This document shows, piece by piece, positions 1 to 7,958 of a stretch of DNA of 64,000 nucleotides. Source of the stretch: an uncultured Faecalibacterium sp. (GTDB lineage: Bacteria; Bacillota; Clostridia; Oscillospirales; Ruminococcaceae); contig CAKSYT010000009.1 in NCBI GenBank assembly GCA_934524985.1, positions 13,545 through 77,544 of the forward strand, written 5' to 3'. Positions within the stretch are counted from its first letter, which is position 1. Each line of letters starts with the position of its first letter. The translations under genes were made by a program, and so were the position numbers. Below the pieces are notes generated by a model that had not been told where the DNA came from, did not search any database, and was given only the letters and a program-made list of their open reading frames with translations.

Positions 1-506
1 GCCGCCAGCAGCTTTTCGCCCATGGTCTGGGTGAAAATGCCCAGACTGAAGATGCAGCACACCGACAAATACCGGATGCCCTGCTGCGCGATGACGGCGT
101 CACTGGTCTGGGCGTAGAAGTAGGGCTTCATGCAGGTGAGGCCGATGACAAAGAACACCGCAAAGCTGCACAGGGAAAGGAAGATACCGTTTTCTGCGGT
201 GGTGTTGGCGCGGCTCTGGTTCTTCTCGCCAAGGCTCTTGCTCAGCAGGGCATTCACGCCCACGCCGGTGCCCACGCCCACGGCGATCATGACGTTCTGC
301 AATGAAAAGGCCAGCGATACGGCGGTAAGGGCGCTCTCGCTGACATGGGACACGAACACCGAGTCCACCACGTTGTACAGCGCCTGCACCAGCATGGAGA
401 TCATCATCGGGATGCTGAGTTTCAGCAAAAGGGGGTTGATCTCCATGGTGCCCATGATGTTTTCCCGCGCCTCGGCGGGTGCGGTCTGCGATTGATTTGT
501 TTTCAC
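1..506 (-). CDS. MATE family multidrug/organic cation exporter (N-terminal part, cut by window edge)
   Basis: Reads leftward and leaves the window at base 1, so only about 168 residues are visible. After a hydrophilic start the protein has LLLKLSIPMMISMLVQALYN and VVDSVFVSHVSESALTALS-like segments, the classic first helices of MATE exporters, which extrude drugs or metabolites in exchange for Na+ or H+ across the cytoplasmic membrane. A further hydrophobic helix and a GVGVNALLSKSLGEK loop follow. A GTG start at 506 is chosen because AAGGAG lies about 7 bases upstream and no better ATG precedes the conserved region. It lies downstream of the kinase-like gene, with a strong hairpin between them. 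The family call is firm; the substrate cannot be told. Confidence 0.85.
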   Translation of the reverse strand, partial: MKTNQSQTAPAEARENIMGTMEINPLLLKLSIPMMISMLVQALYNVVDSVFVSHVSESALTAVSLAFSLQNVMIAVGVGTGVGVNALLSKSLGEKNQSRANTTAENGIFLSLCSFAVFFVIGLTCMKPYFYAQTSDAVIAQQGIRYLSVCCIFSLGIFTQTMGEKLLA

Positions 507-523
507 GATTTCTCCTTGCCGGA

Positions 524-559
524 AACGTGGGCAGGGCGCAGAAGCGCCCTGCCCACGTT
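524..559 (-). terminator. intercistronic hairpin, possible terminator
   Basis: A perfect 16-bp stem (AACGTGGGCAGGGCGC pairing with its complement around a 4-base loop) sits between the kinase-like gene and the MATE gene. The U-run on the leftward strand is short (TTT), so it may be a leaky terminator or an mRNA-stability hairpin. Confidence 0.5.
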
Positions 560-589
560 CTGTCGTTGTTTATTGGGTCCTGCCGGGGG

Positions 590-1192
590 TCACAGCGTCT
601 TTTCCTTTGCGGCGGCTGCGTCTAAGATCATCTTCACGCAGGTCTCGCGGCCAAGGGCGGCGTTGATGGCCAGATCGTAGTTATGGGCATCGCCCCAGCG
701 GTTCTGGGTGTAGTAGTTGTAGTAGGCCGAGCGGTTGCGGTCGGTCTTTTCCACCTCGTCCTTGATGCCCTTTTCGTCCTTGGCCTTTACCAAGGGGTTT
801 GTCTTGGCGTACTGCAAGCGCCACTCCTTGGGTGCATACACGAACACCCGCAGCACGTCCTTGCGCTCCCGCAGAACGTAGTCACCGCAGCGGCCAAGGA
901 TCACGCAGGGGCCTTCCTCGGCCAGCTGCTTGATGATACGGCTCTGCAGAATGAACACCTGATCGCCCAGCGGCAGCTCGTTGCCCATGGTGTACAGGCT
1001 GTACAGCAGGCTGTGGGTATGCCGTTTCTCGCTGGCGGCAACAGCCTCCTCCGACAAGCCGGAGTTCTTTGCTGCCATGGTGATCAGCTCCTTGTCGTAA
1101 AGCTTGATGCCCAGCGCATTTGCCACGTCCTCTGCGATGTAGCGTCCGCCGGTGCAGTACTCACGGCCCAAAGTGATGATCGTCTTTGCCAT
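590..1192 (-). CDS. Cytidylate kinase-like family protein
   Basis: A 200-residue protein of the cytidylate-kinase-like (Cytidylate_kin2) family common in Clostridia. It starts with MAKTIITLGREYCTGGRYIA, where the GREYCTGGR stretch is the family's P-loop-like start, and continues with YDKELI and VILGRCGDYVL blocks. It is not the essential Cmk, which has a GPAGSGKS loop; members are thought to be nucleotide-binding kinases with unknown substrate. The ATG at 1192 is preferred over an in-frame codon 21 bases upstream because AGGAGG lies 9 bases before it. It precedes the MATE gene on the same strand. Confidence 0.8.
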   Translation of the reverse strand: MAKTIITLGREYCTGGRYIAEDVANALGIKLYDKELITMAAKNSGLSEEAVAASEKRHTHSLLYSLYTMGNELPLGDQVFILQSRIIKQLAEEGPCVILGRCGDYVLRERKDVLRVFVYAPKEWRLQYAKTNPLVKAKDEKGIKDEVEKTDRNRSAYYNYYTQNRWGDAHNYDLAINAALGRETCVKMILDAAAAKEKTL

Positions 1193-1231
1193 AATGTGTT
1201 CCTCCTGTTTCATATATCGCCCTGAAAAAGC

Positions 1232-2611
1232 TTACGGCTGTGCCGGGGCGTCCCCGGTCTGGCCGCTGGCTTGGGGGTCTGTGCTCGCGGGCGCGGGCTT
1301 CGGCTTCGGCAGCCGTGCCTCTGCTACCCGCATGGTGCCGGTCTGGTCCACTGCATACACACTGCAGCGCCCGCCTGCGGCCAGCAGCTCCGGCGGGAAC
1401 TGTACCCCGCCGTCCTCGGTGCGGGTACAGCGCAAAAAGGTGCGATGGGCGGTGGTGGCATGCGCCACGCCATCGTGGGGCGCGCAGGCGATCCAGCCGG
1501 AAAAGTTTTCCGGCAGGTCTGCGGGCTCTCCCCGCCGCTCAAAGTAGTAAACGCCCGGCTCGGTTCCGGCGCGCAGGTCGCAGCGCAGCCGCCGGGGACG
1601 GTCGGCCTCGGCCTCCCGCTGCTTCGGCCGCAGGGCAATGGCCTTGCCGGTAAAGTAACGCATAAAATCCACCAGCGCCATGGTGCAGTTCACTGCGCCG
1701 TCGGTATCGGCGGTGGGGTCGTTCAGCAGCACAAAATCTGCCATCACGGCGTCATCGTGCCCAAAGCCGCGCAGCCCCATCCACAGCCGCACCGGGTCGC
1801 GCTGACCGCGCACCCGCCGCTCCACCTGCACCGCCACCGAGCAGCCGTCGTGAATCTGCTCCCGCAGATCGGCAAGGTCCATCCACGCCTGCCAGCAGGG
1901 GTAGCCGCAGCAGCCTGCGGCGGCGGCAGCAAAGGCGGTGTTGCCGGTGCTGCGGGTGCTGCCGTCCTCCATGGCGTAGGCCACTTCCTCCGGCAGGATA
2001 TCCTCGCCCCAGCGGTTCATCAGCGCCGCCATGACCAGCGGCAGATCCATCTCCCGCCCAAAGCTGGGGTCGTGGGCGGAAAGGCAGTATTCCGGCAGAT
2101 AGAGCCGCCGGTTCAGCGGGTGGCCGTTGCGCTTTTCCCACGCAAGGGGACGCACCGCCGCCGCCAGCAGACGCACCGCCGGGGTGACTTTATCGTTGTT
2201 GGTGGAAAGGTTCACCTGCAATTGCACGCCGGTGCCGCCGCCCGGGGCGGCTACCGTGACGGTATCGCCCATCAAAAAGATCATGCCGTCCTCGCTGTGG
2301 CTGGATACGCTGCACCGGGGGTAATCCGGTGCCCACTTGCCAAAGCTCATCCAGCCCGTCCACGCCCCTGCCGCGTACACCCGGCAGCGCACCTCCACCA
2401 TGGTGTCCCGGGGTGCATGGGCGTTCCAGCTGACATTCAGGTTGCAGAAGGCCGGCATAGCGAACTCCGGGGTGGTGTAGCTGCCGTACAAAAGGCTGCG
2501 CCCGGCCACGCTGTCCAGCACCAGTGCGCCGTTTTCCAGCGCAACGTTGTCCAGCTGCCCGCGGGAAAAGGTCTCTGTCCCCTGCAGCACAAGATTATTC
2601 CGTTGTTCCAT
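1232..2611 (-). CDS. C39-like (papain-fold) protein lacking the catalytic cysteine
   Basis: A 459-residue protein with no signal peptide visible. Residues 1-150 look like a beta-sandwich. Residues 165-330 resemble the C39-like peptidase fold: LPLVMAALMNRWG matches the helix that normally follows the catalytic WCxPTS motif, and GFGHDDAVMADFVLLNDP matches the His and Asp strand. Where the Cys motif should be, the sequence reads SFGREMDLP, so the Cys appears to be missing. The last 30 residues are Pro/Ala-rich. AAAGGAG lies 9 bases before the ATG. It is probably a non-catalytic ligand-binding or scaffold relative; the fold assignment rests on motif memory only. Confidence 0.5.
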   Translation of the reverse strand: MEQRNNLVLQGTETFSRGQLDNVALENGALVLDSVAGRSLLYGSYTTPEFAMPAFCNLNVSWNAHAPRDTMVEVRCRVYAAGAWTGWMSFGKWAPDYPRCSVSSHSEDGMIFLMGDTVTVAAPGGGTGVQLQVNLSTNNDKVTPAVRLLAAAVRPLAWEKRNGHPLNRRLYLPEYCLSAHDPSFGREMDLPLVMAALMNRWGEDILPEEVAYAMEDGSTRSTGNTAFAAAAAGCCGYPCWQAWMDLADLREQIHDGCSVAVQVERRVRGQRDPVRLWMGLRGFGHDDAVMADFVLLNDPTADTDGAVNCTMALVDFMRYFTGKAIALRPKQREAEADRPRRLRCDLRAGTEPGVYYFERRGEPADLPENFSGWIACAPHDGVAHATTAHRTFLRCTRTEDGGVQFPPELLAAGGRCSVYAVDQTGTMRVAEARLPKPKPAPASTDPQASGQTGDAPAQP

Positions 2612-2642
2612 GGGACATCGCTCCTTTCCGCAGTGTCAGCGC

Positions 2643-3482
2643 TTATTCCTCCGGGGTGTCATCGTCGGCGTAGTCCTCTTTCAGTGCGGCCTCCAGCTCG
2701 GCATCCTTCATCTTGCGGATGTTCTCCTCGATGTGGAACACCCGGTCGATATCCCCGTACACGATCTGGCAGGACACCTCGGTGACGAACCAGAAACCGA
2801 AGATCAGCATCAGGAAAAGACCCAGCGGCATACACAGGATCACCACGCCCCAGAACAGCACCTGCACGATGGCGGCAGCCAGTGCGTGGGGCAGAAAGGC
2901 GATCATGCAGTTGATGCTGTTTTTCAAAGTCAGGCTCAAGGGCTGGTCCAGCAGCACCACCTGCGGCCACATATAGGCAAACAGCATCTGGAACAGTACC
3001 AGATTGAGCACCGTGGCTACCCACAGCGGGATGCCCACGTTGGTGCCGTGGTACAGCATATTGAAGCAGAAGTAGACGAGGAAAATTTGCAGCGTGACCA
3101 CCACGGTGTACAGCACACCGGGCAGCAGGCTAGACTTAAAGTTGCGCTTGAAGGCCTTGCGGTAGGTCACCCACCAGTAGCCCGCCTCGTCGCGCAGTGC
3201 GCGCAGGACGGTATCGTACATTCCGGCCAGTGCCGGGCCCGCCAGCAGACCGCCCACGGCGGCGCTGCCCAGCATCACCGGCAGACTGTTCTGCAAAAAG
3301 CCGATGTACACTAAGCAGATGGCCGGTGCAAACCCGATGCAGGTCAGCAGGTTTGCAAGGAACATGCCGTTCATGTCACGGCCTACAAGCTCAAAAAAGC
3401 GGCCGACGCCGGTCTTGCGGGGAGCGTCCTTTTCGACACCCTTACCGGCCTTGAAATCGTTGGCAGAAGGAAAAAGACCCAT
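2643..3482 (-). CDS. YesL-like (DUF624) integral membrane protein
   Basis: 279 residues. After a soluble N-terminal 45 residues come hydrophobic segments near 38-60, 68-85, 120-145, 150-172, 190-215 and 212-235, then an acidic C-terminal tail (AALKEDYADDDTPEE). The GPALAGMYDTVLRALRDE and WWVTYRKAFKRNFKSS loops are characteristic of the YesL/DUF624 family, whose members often sit near carbohydrate transporters; the molecular function is unknown. It is 31 bases upstream of the C39-like gene on the same strand, so the two are probably co-transcribed. A promoter with a perfect TTGACA box lies about 100 bases upstream. Confidence 0.7.
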   Translation of the reverse strand: MGLFPSANDFKAGKGVEKDAPRKTGVGRFFELVGRDMNGMFLANLLTCIGFAPAICLVYIGFLQNSLPVMLGSAAVGGLLAGPALAGMYDTVLRALRDEAGYWWVTYRKAFKRNFKSSLLPGVLYTVVVTLQIFLVYFCFNMLYHGTNVGIPLWVATVLNLVLFQMLFAYMWPQVVLLDQPLSLTLKNSINCMIAFLPHALAAAIVQVLFWGVVILCMPLGLFLMLIFGFWFVTEVSCQIVYGDIDRVFHIEENIRKMKDAELEAALKEDYADDDTPEE

Positions 3483-3561
3483 AATAACTGCGGTACCTCT
3501 CTTACGTTTTTAACCGGCACCGCAGGCGTTTTGTCTGGAAAGTGCCATTGTGCTGGCTTTA

Positions 3562-3590
3562 CAGATATAAATATACCTGTATTTTGTCAA
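3562..3590 (-). promoter_or_regulatory. Promoter for the YesL-like operon
   Basis: On the leftward strand TTGACA (3590-3585) is followed after 17 bases by TATCTG (3567-3562); a TATATC two bases nearer is an alternative -10. It faces the YesL-like and C39-like genes. Confidence 0.5.
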
Positions 3591-3656
3591 TTTTGCAAGA
3601 TACAACCGGGGCTAATTGTAAAAAAATATTTATCTCTCCCTTTTTTGCGTAAAATG

Positions 3657-3665
3657 TGCTACAAT
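3657..3665 (+). promoter_or_regulatory. Extended -10 promoter for plsC-like gene
   Basis: TGC-TACAAT is an extended -10 element about 36 bases before the acyltransferase start. No good -35 is visible, as usual for extended -10 promoters. Confidence 0.45.
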
Positions 3666-3700
3666 GACAATGGCATTTTTTGCAATAGGAGGAAACTATT

Positions 3701-4429
3701 ATGAGCATTCTTCGCACCATTGCGATGTTTATTTATCTGTTCGGGTACATGATCCTGCATTACGGCATTCTGCGCCGCGCCGAGCGCGCCGCAGCCGCCG
3801 GAGATATGGCCACCGTGGAGCAGATCGTGAACCAGCATATCCCCCGCTGGAGCCGGGGCATCTTAAAGGTGACCGGTGTTTCCCTGTCCGTGGAAGGGCT
3901 GGAAAACATCCCCAAGGACCGCCCCTGCGTGTTTGTGGCGAACCACCGCAGCTACTACGACATCCCCCTGCTGCTGGCAGGGCTGGAAAAGCCCCACGGC
4001 ATCCTTGCCAAGGAGGAGCTGGAAAAGATCTTTCTGCTCAGCCGCTGGATGAAGCTGCTGGGCTGCGTGTTCGTGCAGCGTGACGATGTGCGCGCCTCGG
4101 TGCGGGCACTGAACGATGCCACCGCCATCGTGGAGGGCGGCCGCAGCTTCGTCATCTTCCCCGAGGGCACCCGCTACAAGGGCGAAGAGGGCGGCGCAGG
4201 CGAGTTCAAGGCCGGTGCCTTCCGCATTGCGGTCAAGACAAGCGCCCCGGTGGTGCCTGTGGCTGTGACCGGTGCCCGCGCCCTGTTCGAGAGCAATGGC
4301 AACCGCTGCCGCCCGGGCAGCGTGCGCATCAAGATCATGCCCCCCATCCAGACCGCCGGTATGAGCAAGGCCGAGCAGAAGCAGCTGCCCGATGCCGTGC
4401 GCCAGAGCATTCTGGCTGCACTGAAGTAA
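3701..4429 (+). CDS. plsC: 1-acyl-sn-glycerol-3-phosphate acyltransferase family protein
   Basis: 242 residues, the usual size for the PlsC family, which adds the second acyl chain to lysophosphatidic acid in phospholipid synthesis. There is an N-terminal hydrophobic helix (IAMFIYLFGYMILHYGIL). The catalytic NHRSYYD motif (HX4D) is near residue 87, FPEGTRYKG near 152, and VVPVAVTGA near 185. AGGAGG lies 9 bases before the ATG. It is a single-gene unit with a terminator directly downstream. Clostridia often carry several PlsC paralogs, so the exact acyl acceptor is inferred. Confidence 0.88.
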   Translation: MSILRTIAMFIYLFGYMILHYGILRRAERAAAAGDMATVEQIVNQHIPRWSRGILKVTGVSLSVEGLENIPKDRPCVFVANHRSYYDIPLLLAGLEKPHGILAKEELEKIFLLSRWMKLLGCVFVQRDDVRASVRALNDATAIVEGGRSFVIFPEGTRYKGEEGGAGEFKAGAFRIAVKTSAPVVPVAVTGARALFESNGNRCRPGSVRIKIMPPIQTAGMSKAEQKQLPDAVRQSILAALK

Positions 4430-4453
4430 CAGTTTTTAATCACCGTTTCACTT

Positions 4454-4483
4454 AAAGGCTTCCCCCGTCCGGGGGAAGCCTTT
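4454..4483 (+). terminator. Terminator after plsC-like gene
   Basis: Thirteen-base stem AAAGGCTTCCCCC/GGGGGAAGCCTTT with a 4-base loop, ending in TTTT. The same arm recurs at 26613, so this hairpin belongs to the dispersed palindrome family as well. Confidence 0.75.
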
Positions 4484-4535
4484 TGGAAATATCTTTACAC
4501 TACTGCCCGACCGTATCACACAGGAGAATTATTTT

Positions 4536-5288
4536 ATGGCAAGCTACCGTTACGAACGCGACATTGACCCCAAGGACCTCAAGCCCCGCAAGGAGCGGCA
4601 GTACAGCCGCAAAGAGCGCTGGGCAAACTGGTGGGACTACAACCTGAAATGGGTGCTCATCTTCGGCATTGCCGGTGCGTTCGTGGCGTACTGCTTTATC
4701 GGGCAGTATTTCCTGACCACCCACCCGGATTACAACGTGGCGGTGGTAAGCCCCTACTATCTGCCCGAAGCCACCGTCACCGCCCTGCAAGAGCAGCTTG
4801 CCGCCTACGGCGAGGACTGCAACGGGGACGGCAAGGTGGTGGTGAAGCTGAACCAGTACACCATGGCCTTCAACAGTGAGGACTCGGACGCCTATCTGGA
4901 TATGGCGGGCACCACCAAGCTTTCCACCGATATCCAAAGCTCCCTCAGCTCCATCTTTATCCTCTACGACCCTGCTGGCTTCCAGCAGACCACCGGCACT
5001 TTGCGGTATCTGGACGGCCACCTGCCCAAATCCGACGCCGACAGCGACTGGTGGAACATGGTCTACCGCTGGACGGACTGCCCGGTGCTGACCGGGATGG
5101 AGCTGGGCAGCTACACCTCGGACGCGGTGCAGAGCGCCAGCGGCGACAGCCAGCAGCTGCTGGCAGATTACTATATCGGCATCCGGGGCGCATGGCTGAA
5201 GGAATCCGCTTCCCTGCTGGAAAACAGCGAGACCCTTTGGGCAAACCTGACCGCCGGGGCTGTCTCCACCGCCGGAGAGGGGCACTAA
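4536..5288 (+). CDS. Conserved hypothetical membrane-anchored protein
   Basis: 250 residues, not recognised. The first 35 residues are highly charged (Arg/Lys-rich, with WANWWDYN). A single transmembrane helix (WVLIFGIAGAFVAYCFIGQYFL, about 37-58) follows, then an outside domain of about 190 residues with NVAVVSPYYLPEATVTALQEQ and a DCNGDGKV acidic loop. The domain start resembles small secreted or lipoprotein-like sensors, but no family is assigned. AGGAG lies 10 bases before the ATG. A 59-residue gene follows 2 bases later, so the pair is co-transcribed. Confidence 0.7.
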   Translation: MASYRYERDIDPKDLKPRKERQYSRKERWANWWDYNLKWVLIFGIAGAFVAYCFIGQYFLTTHPDYNVAVVSPYYLPEATVTALQEQLAAYGEDCNGDGKVVVKLNQYTMAFNSEDSDAYLDMAGTTKLSTDIQSSLSSIFILYDPAGFQQTTGTLRYLDGHLPKSDADSDWWNMVYRWTDCPVLTGMELGSYTSDAVQSASGDSQQLLADYYIGIRGAWLKESASLLENSETLWANLTAGAVSTAGEGH

Positions 5289-5290
5289 AG

Positions 5291-5470
5291 ATGCGCTTCC
5301 GCATCAAAACCGGCGGCCCCGCCGCCCGGTTCACCTTTGACCGCACCTCCAAGCCCCAGCCGCCCGCGCCGCCCGGTCCCCGCGCCGCAGACCTTGATAA
5401 CCCCTACGGGCGCTATTACGGCAAAGCCCGCAGCTGGGAGGATATTTTGAAAAACAAAACAACAGATTGA
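5291..5470 (+). CDS. Small basic hypothetical protein
   Basis: 59 residues: a basic start (MRFRIKTGG), a Pro-rich middle (PQPPAPPGPR) and a C-terminus LDNPYGRYYGKARSWEDILKN. It starts 2 bases after the stop of the membrane-anchored protein, with GGAGAGG in the preceding gene's end serving as RBS, and is followed at once by a strong terminator. Operon position and the terminator support a real gene; the function is unknown. Confidence 0.6.
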   Translation: MRFRIKTGGPAARFTFDRTSKPQPPAPPGPRAADLDNPYGRYYGKARSWEDILKNKTTD

Positions 5471-5475
5471 CCCGG

Positions 5476-5510
5476 GCTGCCGCACAGCATTTTGTGCGGC
5501 AGCTTTTTTG
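5476..5510 (+). terminator. Rho-independent terminator
   Basis: Eleven-base perfect stem GCTGCCGCACA/TGTGCGGCAGC followed by TTTTTTG, directly after the 59-residue gene. Confidence 0.85.
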
Positions 5511-5545
5511 TGGGAACGAACCCTCTCCGCAGTGCAGCGTCCTCG

Positions 5546-5687
5546 CCCTCTCAGGCGCTCCCGCGCCAGCTCTCCCTTTGGGAGAGCTGGCAAGCCCGAC
5601 AGGGCTTGACTGAGAGGGCGCGTGTCGTTAGCTCTGCCACTAAAGTGTCAGGTGCAATGAGAAAGTTTCCGGGAGCACCTGAGAGGG
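5546..5687. repeat. Dispersed palindromic repeat, family 1 (composite copy)
   Basis: Runs from CCCTCTCAGG to GAGAGGG. It contains a hairpin with GCCAGCTCTCCC arms, a second small hairpin (AAGCCC/GGGCTT), another GACTGAGAGGG, then a 34-nt core (5640-5673) that recurs inverted at 34216-34249. It fills most of the 374-base gap before the aromatic operon; the rest is the promoter. Confidence 0.75.
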
Positions 5688-5770
5688 TTCGTCTTTTCTG
5701 TTTTCTATTTTCGTCTTTTTACCCGAGGCTTATTTGAAATTTTCTCCACCCTCAAATAAAGAGCGGTTTG

Positions 5771-5799
5771 TTGTTTCCCTGTCCGGGTTATGGTATACT
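5771..5799 (+). promoter_or_regulatory. Promoter of the aromatic amino acid operon
   Basis: TTGTTT, 17 bases, TATACT, ending 45 bases before the pheA ATG. No attenuator, T-box or leader peptide is visible between it and pheA. Confidence 0.55.
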
Positions 5800-5844
5800 T
5801 ACTAGGTATCCCCGCAAAAACCGACCAAAAAGGATGTGACCCCC

Positions 5845-6915
5845 ATGGACGCACTGGAACAAGCCCGTGCCGAGATCGACACGGTGGATGCGCAGCTGGC
5901 TGCGCTGTTCGAGCGCCGGATGGCTGCCGTTTTGCAGGTGGCCGAATATAAGCGGGCGCACGGTCTGCCCATCTACGATGCCGCCCGGGAGGCCGCCGTG
6001 CTGGAAAAGGCCGCAGCCCGCATCCAGCAGCCCGCGCTGCGCCCTTACTATAAAGACCATGTCCAGCACATGATGGACCTCGCCAAGCAGTACGAAGCCG
6101 CTGCACTGGGGCAGAACCGCGCCGCCTATCAGGGGGTGGAAGGGGCGTTTGCCCACATCGCCCTCAAGGCGCTGTTCCCCCACGCCGAGGCCGTGAGCTA
6201 CGCCACATGGGACGAGGTGTTCGAGGCTGTCGCCTCCGGCGAAGCTGCCCACGGCGTGGTGCCCTTTGAAAACAGCCACGCCGGAGACGTTTCCGCTGTG
6301 CTGGATCTGTGCTATAACCACCCGGAGCTGTGGGTGGTGGACGTATACGACCTGCCCATCTCCCAGAACCTTCTGGTGCTGCCGGGCACCCAGCTTTCCC
6401 AGCTGCGCACCGTGTACAGCCACCAGCAGGCCATCGCCCAGAGCGAGACCTTTTTAAAGCAGTTCCGTCTGCCCGCCACCGCCATGGCCAACACCGCTAT
6501 GGCTGCAAAGTTCGTGGCAGAAAGCGGCGATGCGACAAAGGCCGCCATTGCCAGCGCCGAGACTGCCGCCCTGTACGGGCTGGAAATTCTGGTGCCCAAC
6601 ATCAACACCGACGGCGACAACACCACCCGGTTCATCGTGCTCAGCCGCGAAAAGCCCACGGCGGGCAACCGGTTCTCCCTGCTGTTTACCGTAGACAACA
6701 AACCCGGCAAGCTGGCCGAAGTCATCCAGATCATCGGTGCAAGCGGCTTCAATATGGAATCCATCAAGAGCCGCCCCATGCCGCACGTTCCCTTTGAATA
6801 TTATTTTTACGTAGAGCTGGTGGGCGATGCCGCCGCCGGTGAGACTGCCGCGCTGCTGCGCGAGCTTGACCGCACCTGCCGGACGGTGCGGCTGTTAGGA
6901 GTGTATACAAAATGA
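5845..6915 (+). CDS. pheA: Bifunctional chorismate mutase / prephenate dehydratase (P-protein)
   Basis: 356 residues, standard P-protein length. Residues 1-90 are an AroQ-class chorismate mutase (ARAEIDTVDAQLAALFERRMAA). Residues about 100-270 are prephenate dehydratase, with GVVPFENSHAGDV and the catalytic TRF in NTTRFIVLS. The C-terminal 80 residues are an ACT domain (NKPGKLAEVIQIIGASGFN, then ESIKSRP), where phenylalanine feeds back in this family. It converts chorismate to phenylpyruvate in the cytoplasm. ATG 5845 is preferred to the GTG at 5836 because AAAAAGGA sits 11 bases upstream of the former and only 2 bases before the latter. It overlaps aroB by 4 bases and is first in the operon. 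Confidence 0.95.
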   Translation: MDALEQARAEIDTVDAQLAALFERRMAAVLQVAEYKRAHGLPIYDAAREAAVLEKAAARIQQPALRPYYKDHVQHMMDLAKQYEAAALGQNRAAYQGVEGAFAHIALKALFPHAEAVSYATWDEVFEAVASGEAAHGVVPFENSHAGDVSAVLDLCYNHPELWVVDVYDLPISQNLLVLPGTQLSQLRTVYSHQQAIAQSETFLKQFRLPATAMANTAMAAKFVAESGDATKAAIASAETAALYGLEILVPNINTDGDNTTRFIVLSREKPTAGNRFSLLFTVDNKPGKLAEVIQIIGASGFNMESIKSRPMPHVPFEYYFYVELVGDAAAGETAALLRELDRTCRTVRLLGVYTK

Positions 6916-7955
6916 GTGATTTTATCGGAACCAAGCTGACCATGAATCTGGGCGAGCGCAGCTACGACATCATCGTCAAGCGCGGCTCGCTGGAAAACCT
7001 GTACCAGTTCGCCCGGCTGGACCGCCGGGTGGCGGTGGTCACCGACAGCGGTGTGCCTGCACAGTACGCCCAGATGGTAGCCGACCAGTGCAAGGACGCC
7101 ACTATCATCACCGTACCGCAGGGCGAGGCCAGCAAGAGCTTTAAAATTCTGGAGACTGTGCTGCGGCAGATGCTGGACTTCGGCATGGGCCGGGGCGACC
7201 TTGTGGTGGCCGTAGGCGGCGGCGTAGTGGGCGACCTTGCCGGTTTTGCCGCTTCCATCTATATGCGCGGCATCGACTTCATCAACTGCCCCACCACCAC
7301 CCTTTCCATGATCGATTCCTCCATCGGCGGCAAGACCGCCGTGGATCTGGGCGACACCAAGAACATCGTGGGTTCCTTCTGGCAGCCCAAGCTGGTCATC
7401 GTGGACCCGGACACCCTGTCCACCCTGCCCCGCCGCCACTTCATCAACGGTCTGGCCGAGGCGGTCAAGGCAGGTCTGCTGGCTGACCCGGAGTTGTTCT
7501 CCATCTTTGAAAAGGAGGATGTGGACGACCGCATCGGCGAGATCATCTGCCGCAGCCTGCGCTTTAAAAAGAGCATCGTGGAGCAGGACGAGACCGAGCA
7601 GGGTATGCGCAAGGCGCTGAACTTCGGCCACACCATCGGCCACGGCATCGAGGCCGTGAAGGGCATCAAGGGACGCCGCACCACCGGCCTGTTCCATGGC
7701 GAGTGCGTGGCGCTGGGCATGCTGCCCATGATCGAATCCAAGGCGCTGCAAAAGCGGGTGCGCAATGTGTACCGCCGTCTGGGTCTGCCCACCCGCACCG
7801 CCTACGATAAGGAAAAGGTGCTGGCCGAGATGCTGCACGACAAAAAGGCGCAGGGCGGACAGATCACCATCATCAAGGTGCCCGGCCTTGGCTGCTGGCG
7901 CGCCGAGACCATCCCTGTGGAGGGGCTGCGCCCGCTGCTGGGCATGGAGGACTGA
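6912..7955 (+). CDS. aroB: 3-dehydroquinate synthase
   Basis: 347 residues. It converts DAHP to 3-dehydroquinate using NAD+ and a divalent metal. Visible motifs: PQGEASKSF, the NAD-binding VVAVGGGVVGDLAGFAASIYMRGI, PTTTLSMIDSSIGGKTAVD, and metal-ligand regions NGLAEAVKAG and NFGHTIGHGIEA. The start overlaps the pheA stop (ATGA), implying translational coupling. The next gene, aroC, starts 3 bases after the stop. Confidence 0.97.
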   Translation: MSDFIGTKLTMNLGERSYDIIVKRGSLENLYQFARLDRRVAVVTDSGVPAQYAQMVADQCKDATIITVPQGEASKSFKILETVLRQMLDFGMGRGDLVVAVGGGVVGDLAGFAASIYMRGIDFINCPTTTLSMIDSSIGGKTAVDLGDTKNIVGSFWQPKLVIVDPDTLSTLPRRHFINGLAEAVKAGLLADPELFSIFEKEDVDDRIGEIICRSLRFKKSIVEQDETEQGMRKALNFGHTIGHGIEAVKGIKGRRTTGLFHGECVALGMLPMIESKALQKRVRNVYRRLGLPTRTAYDKEKVLAEMLHDKKAQGGQITIIKVPGLGCWRAETIPVEGLRPLLGMED

Positions 7956-7958
7956 CCC

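Noticed and set aside
5700..5845. T-box, leader peptide or riboswitch before the aromatic operon
   Set aside because: Only about 45 bases separate the promoter from pheA, with no conserved T-box sequence or Phe/Tyr-rich short frame.
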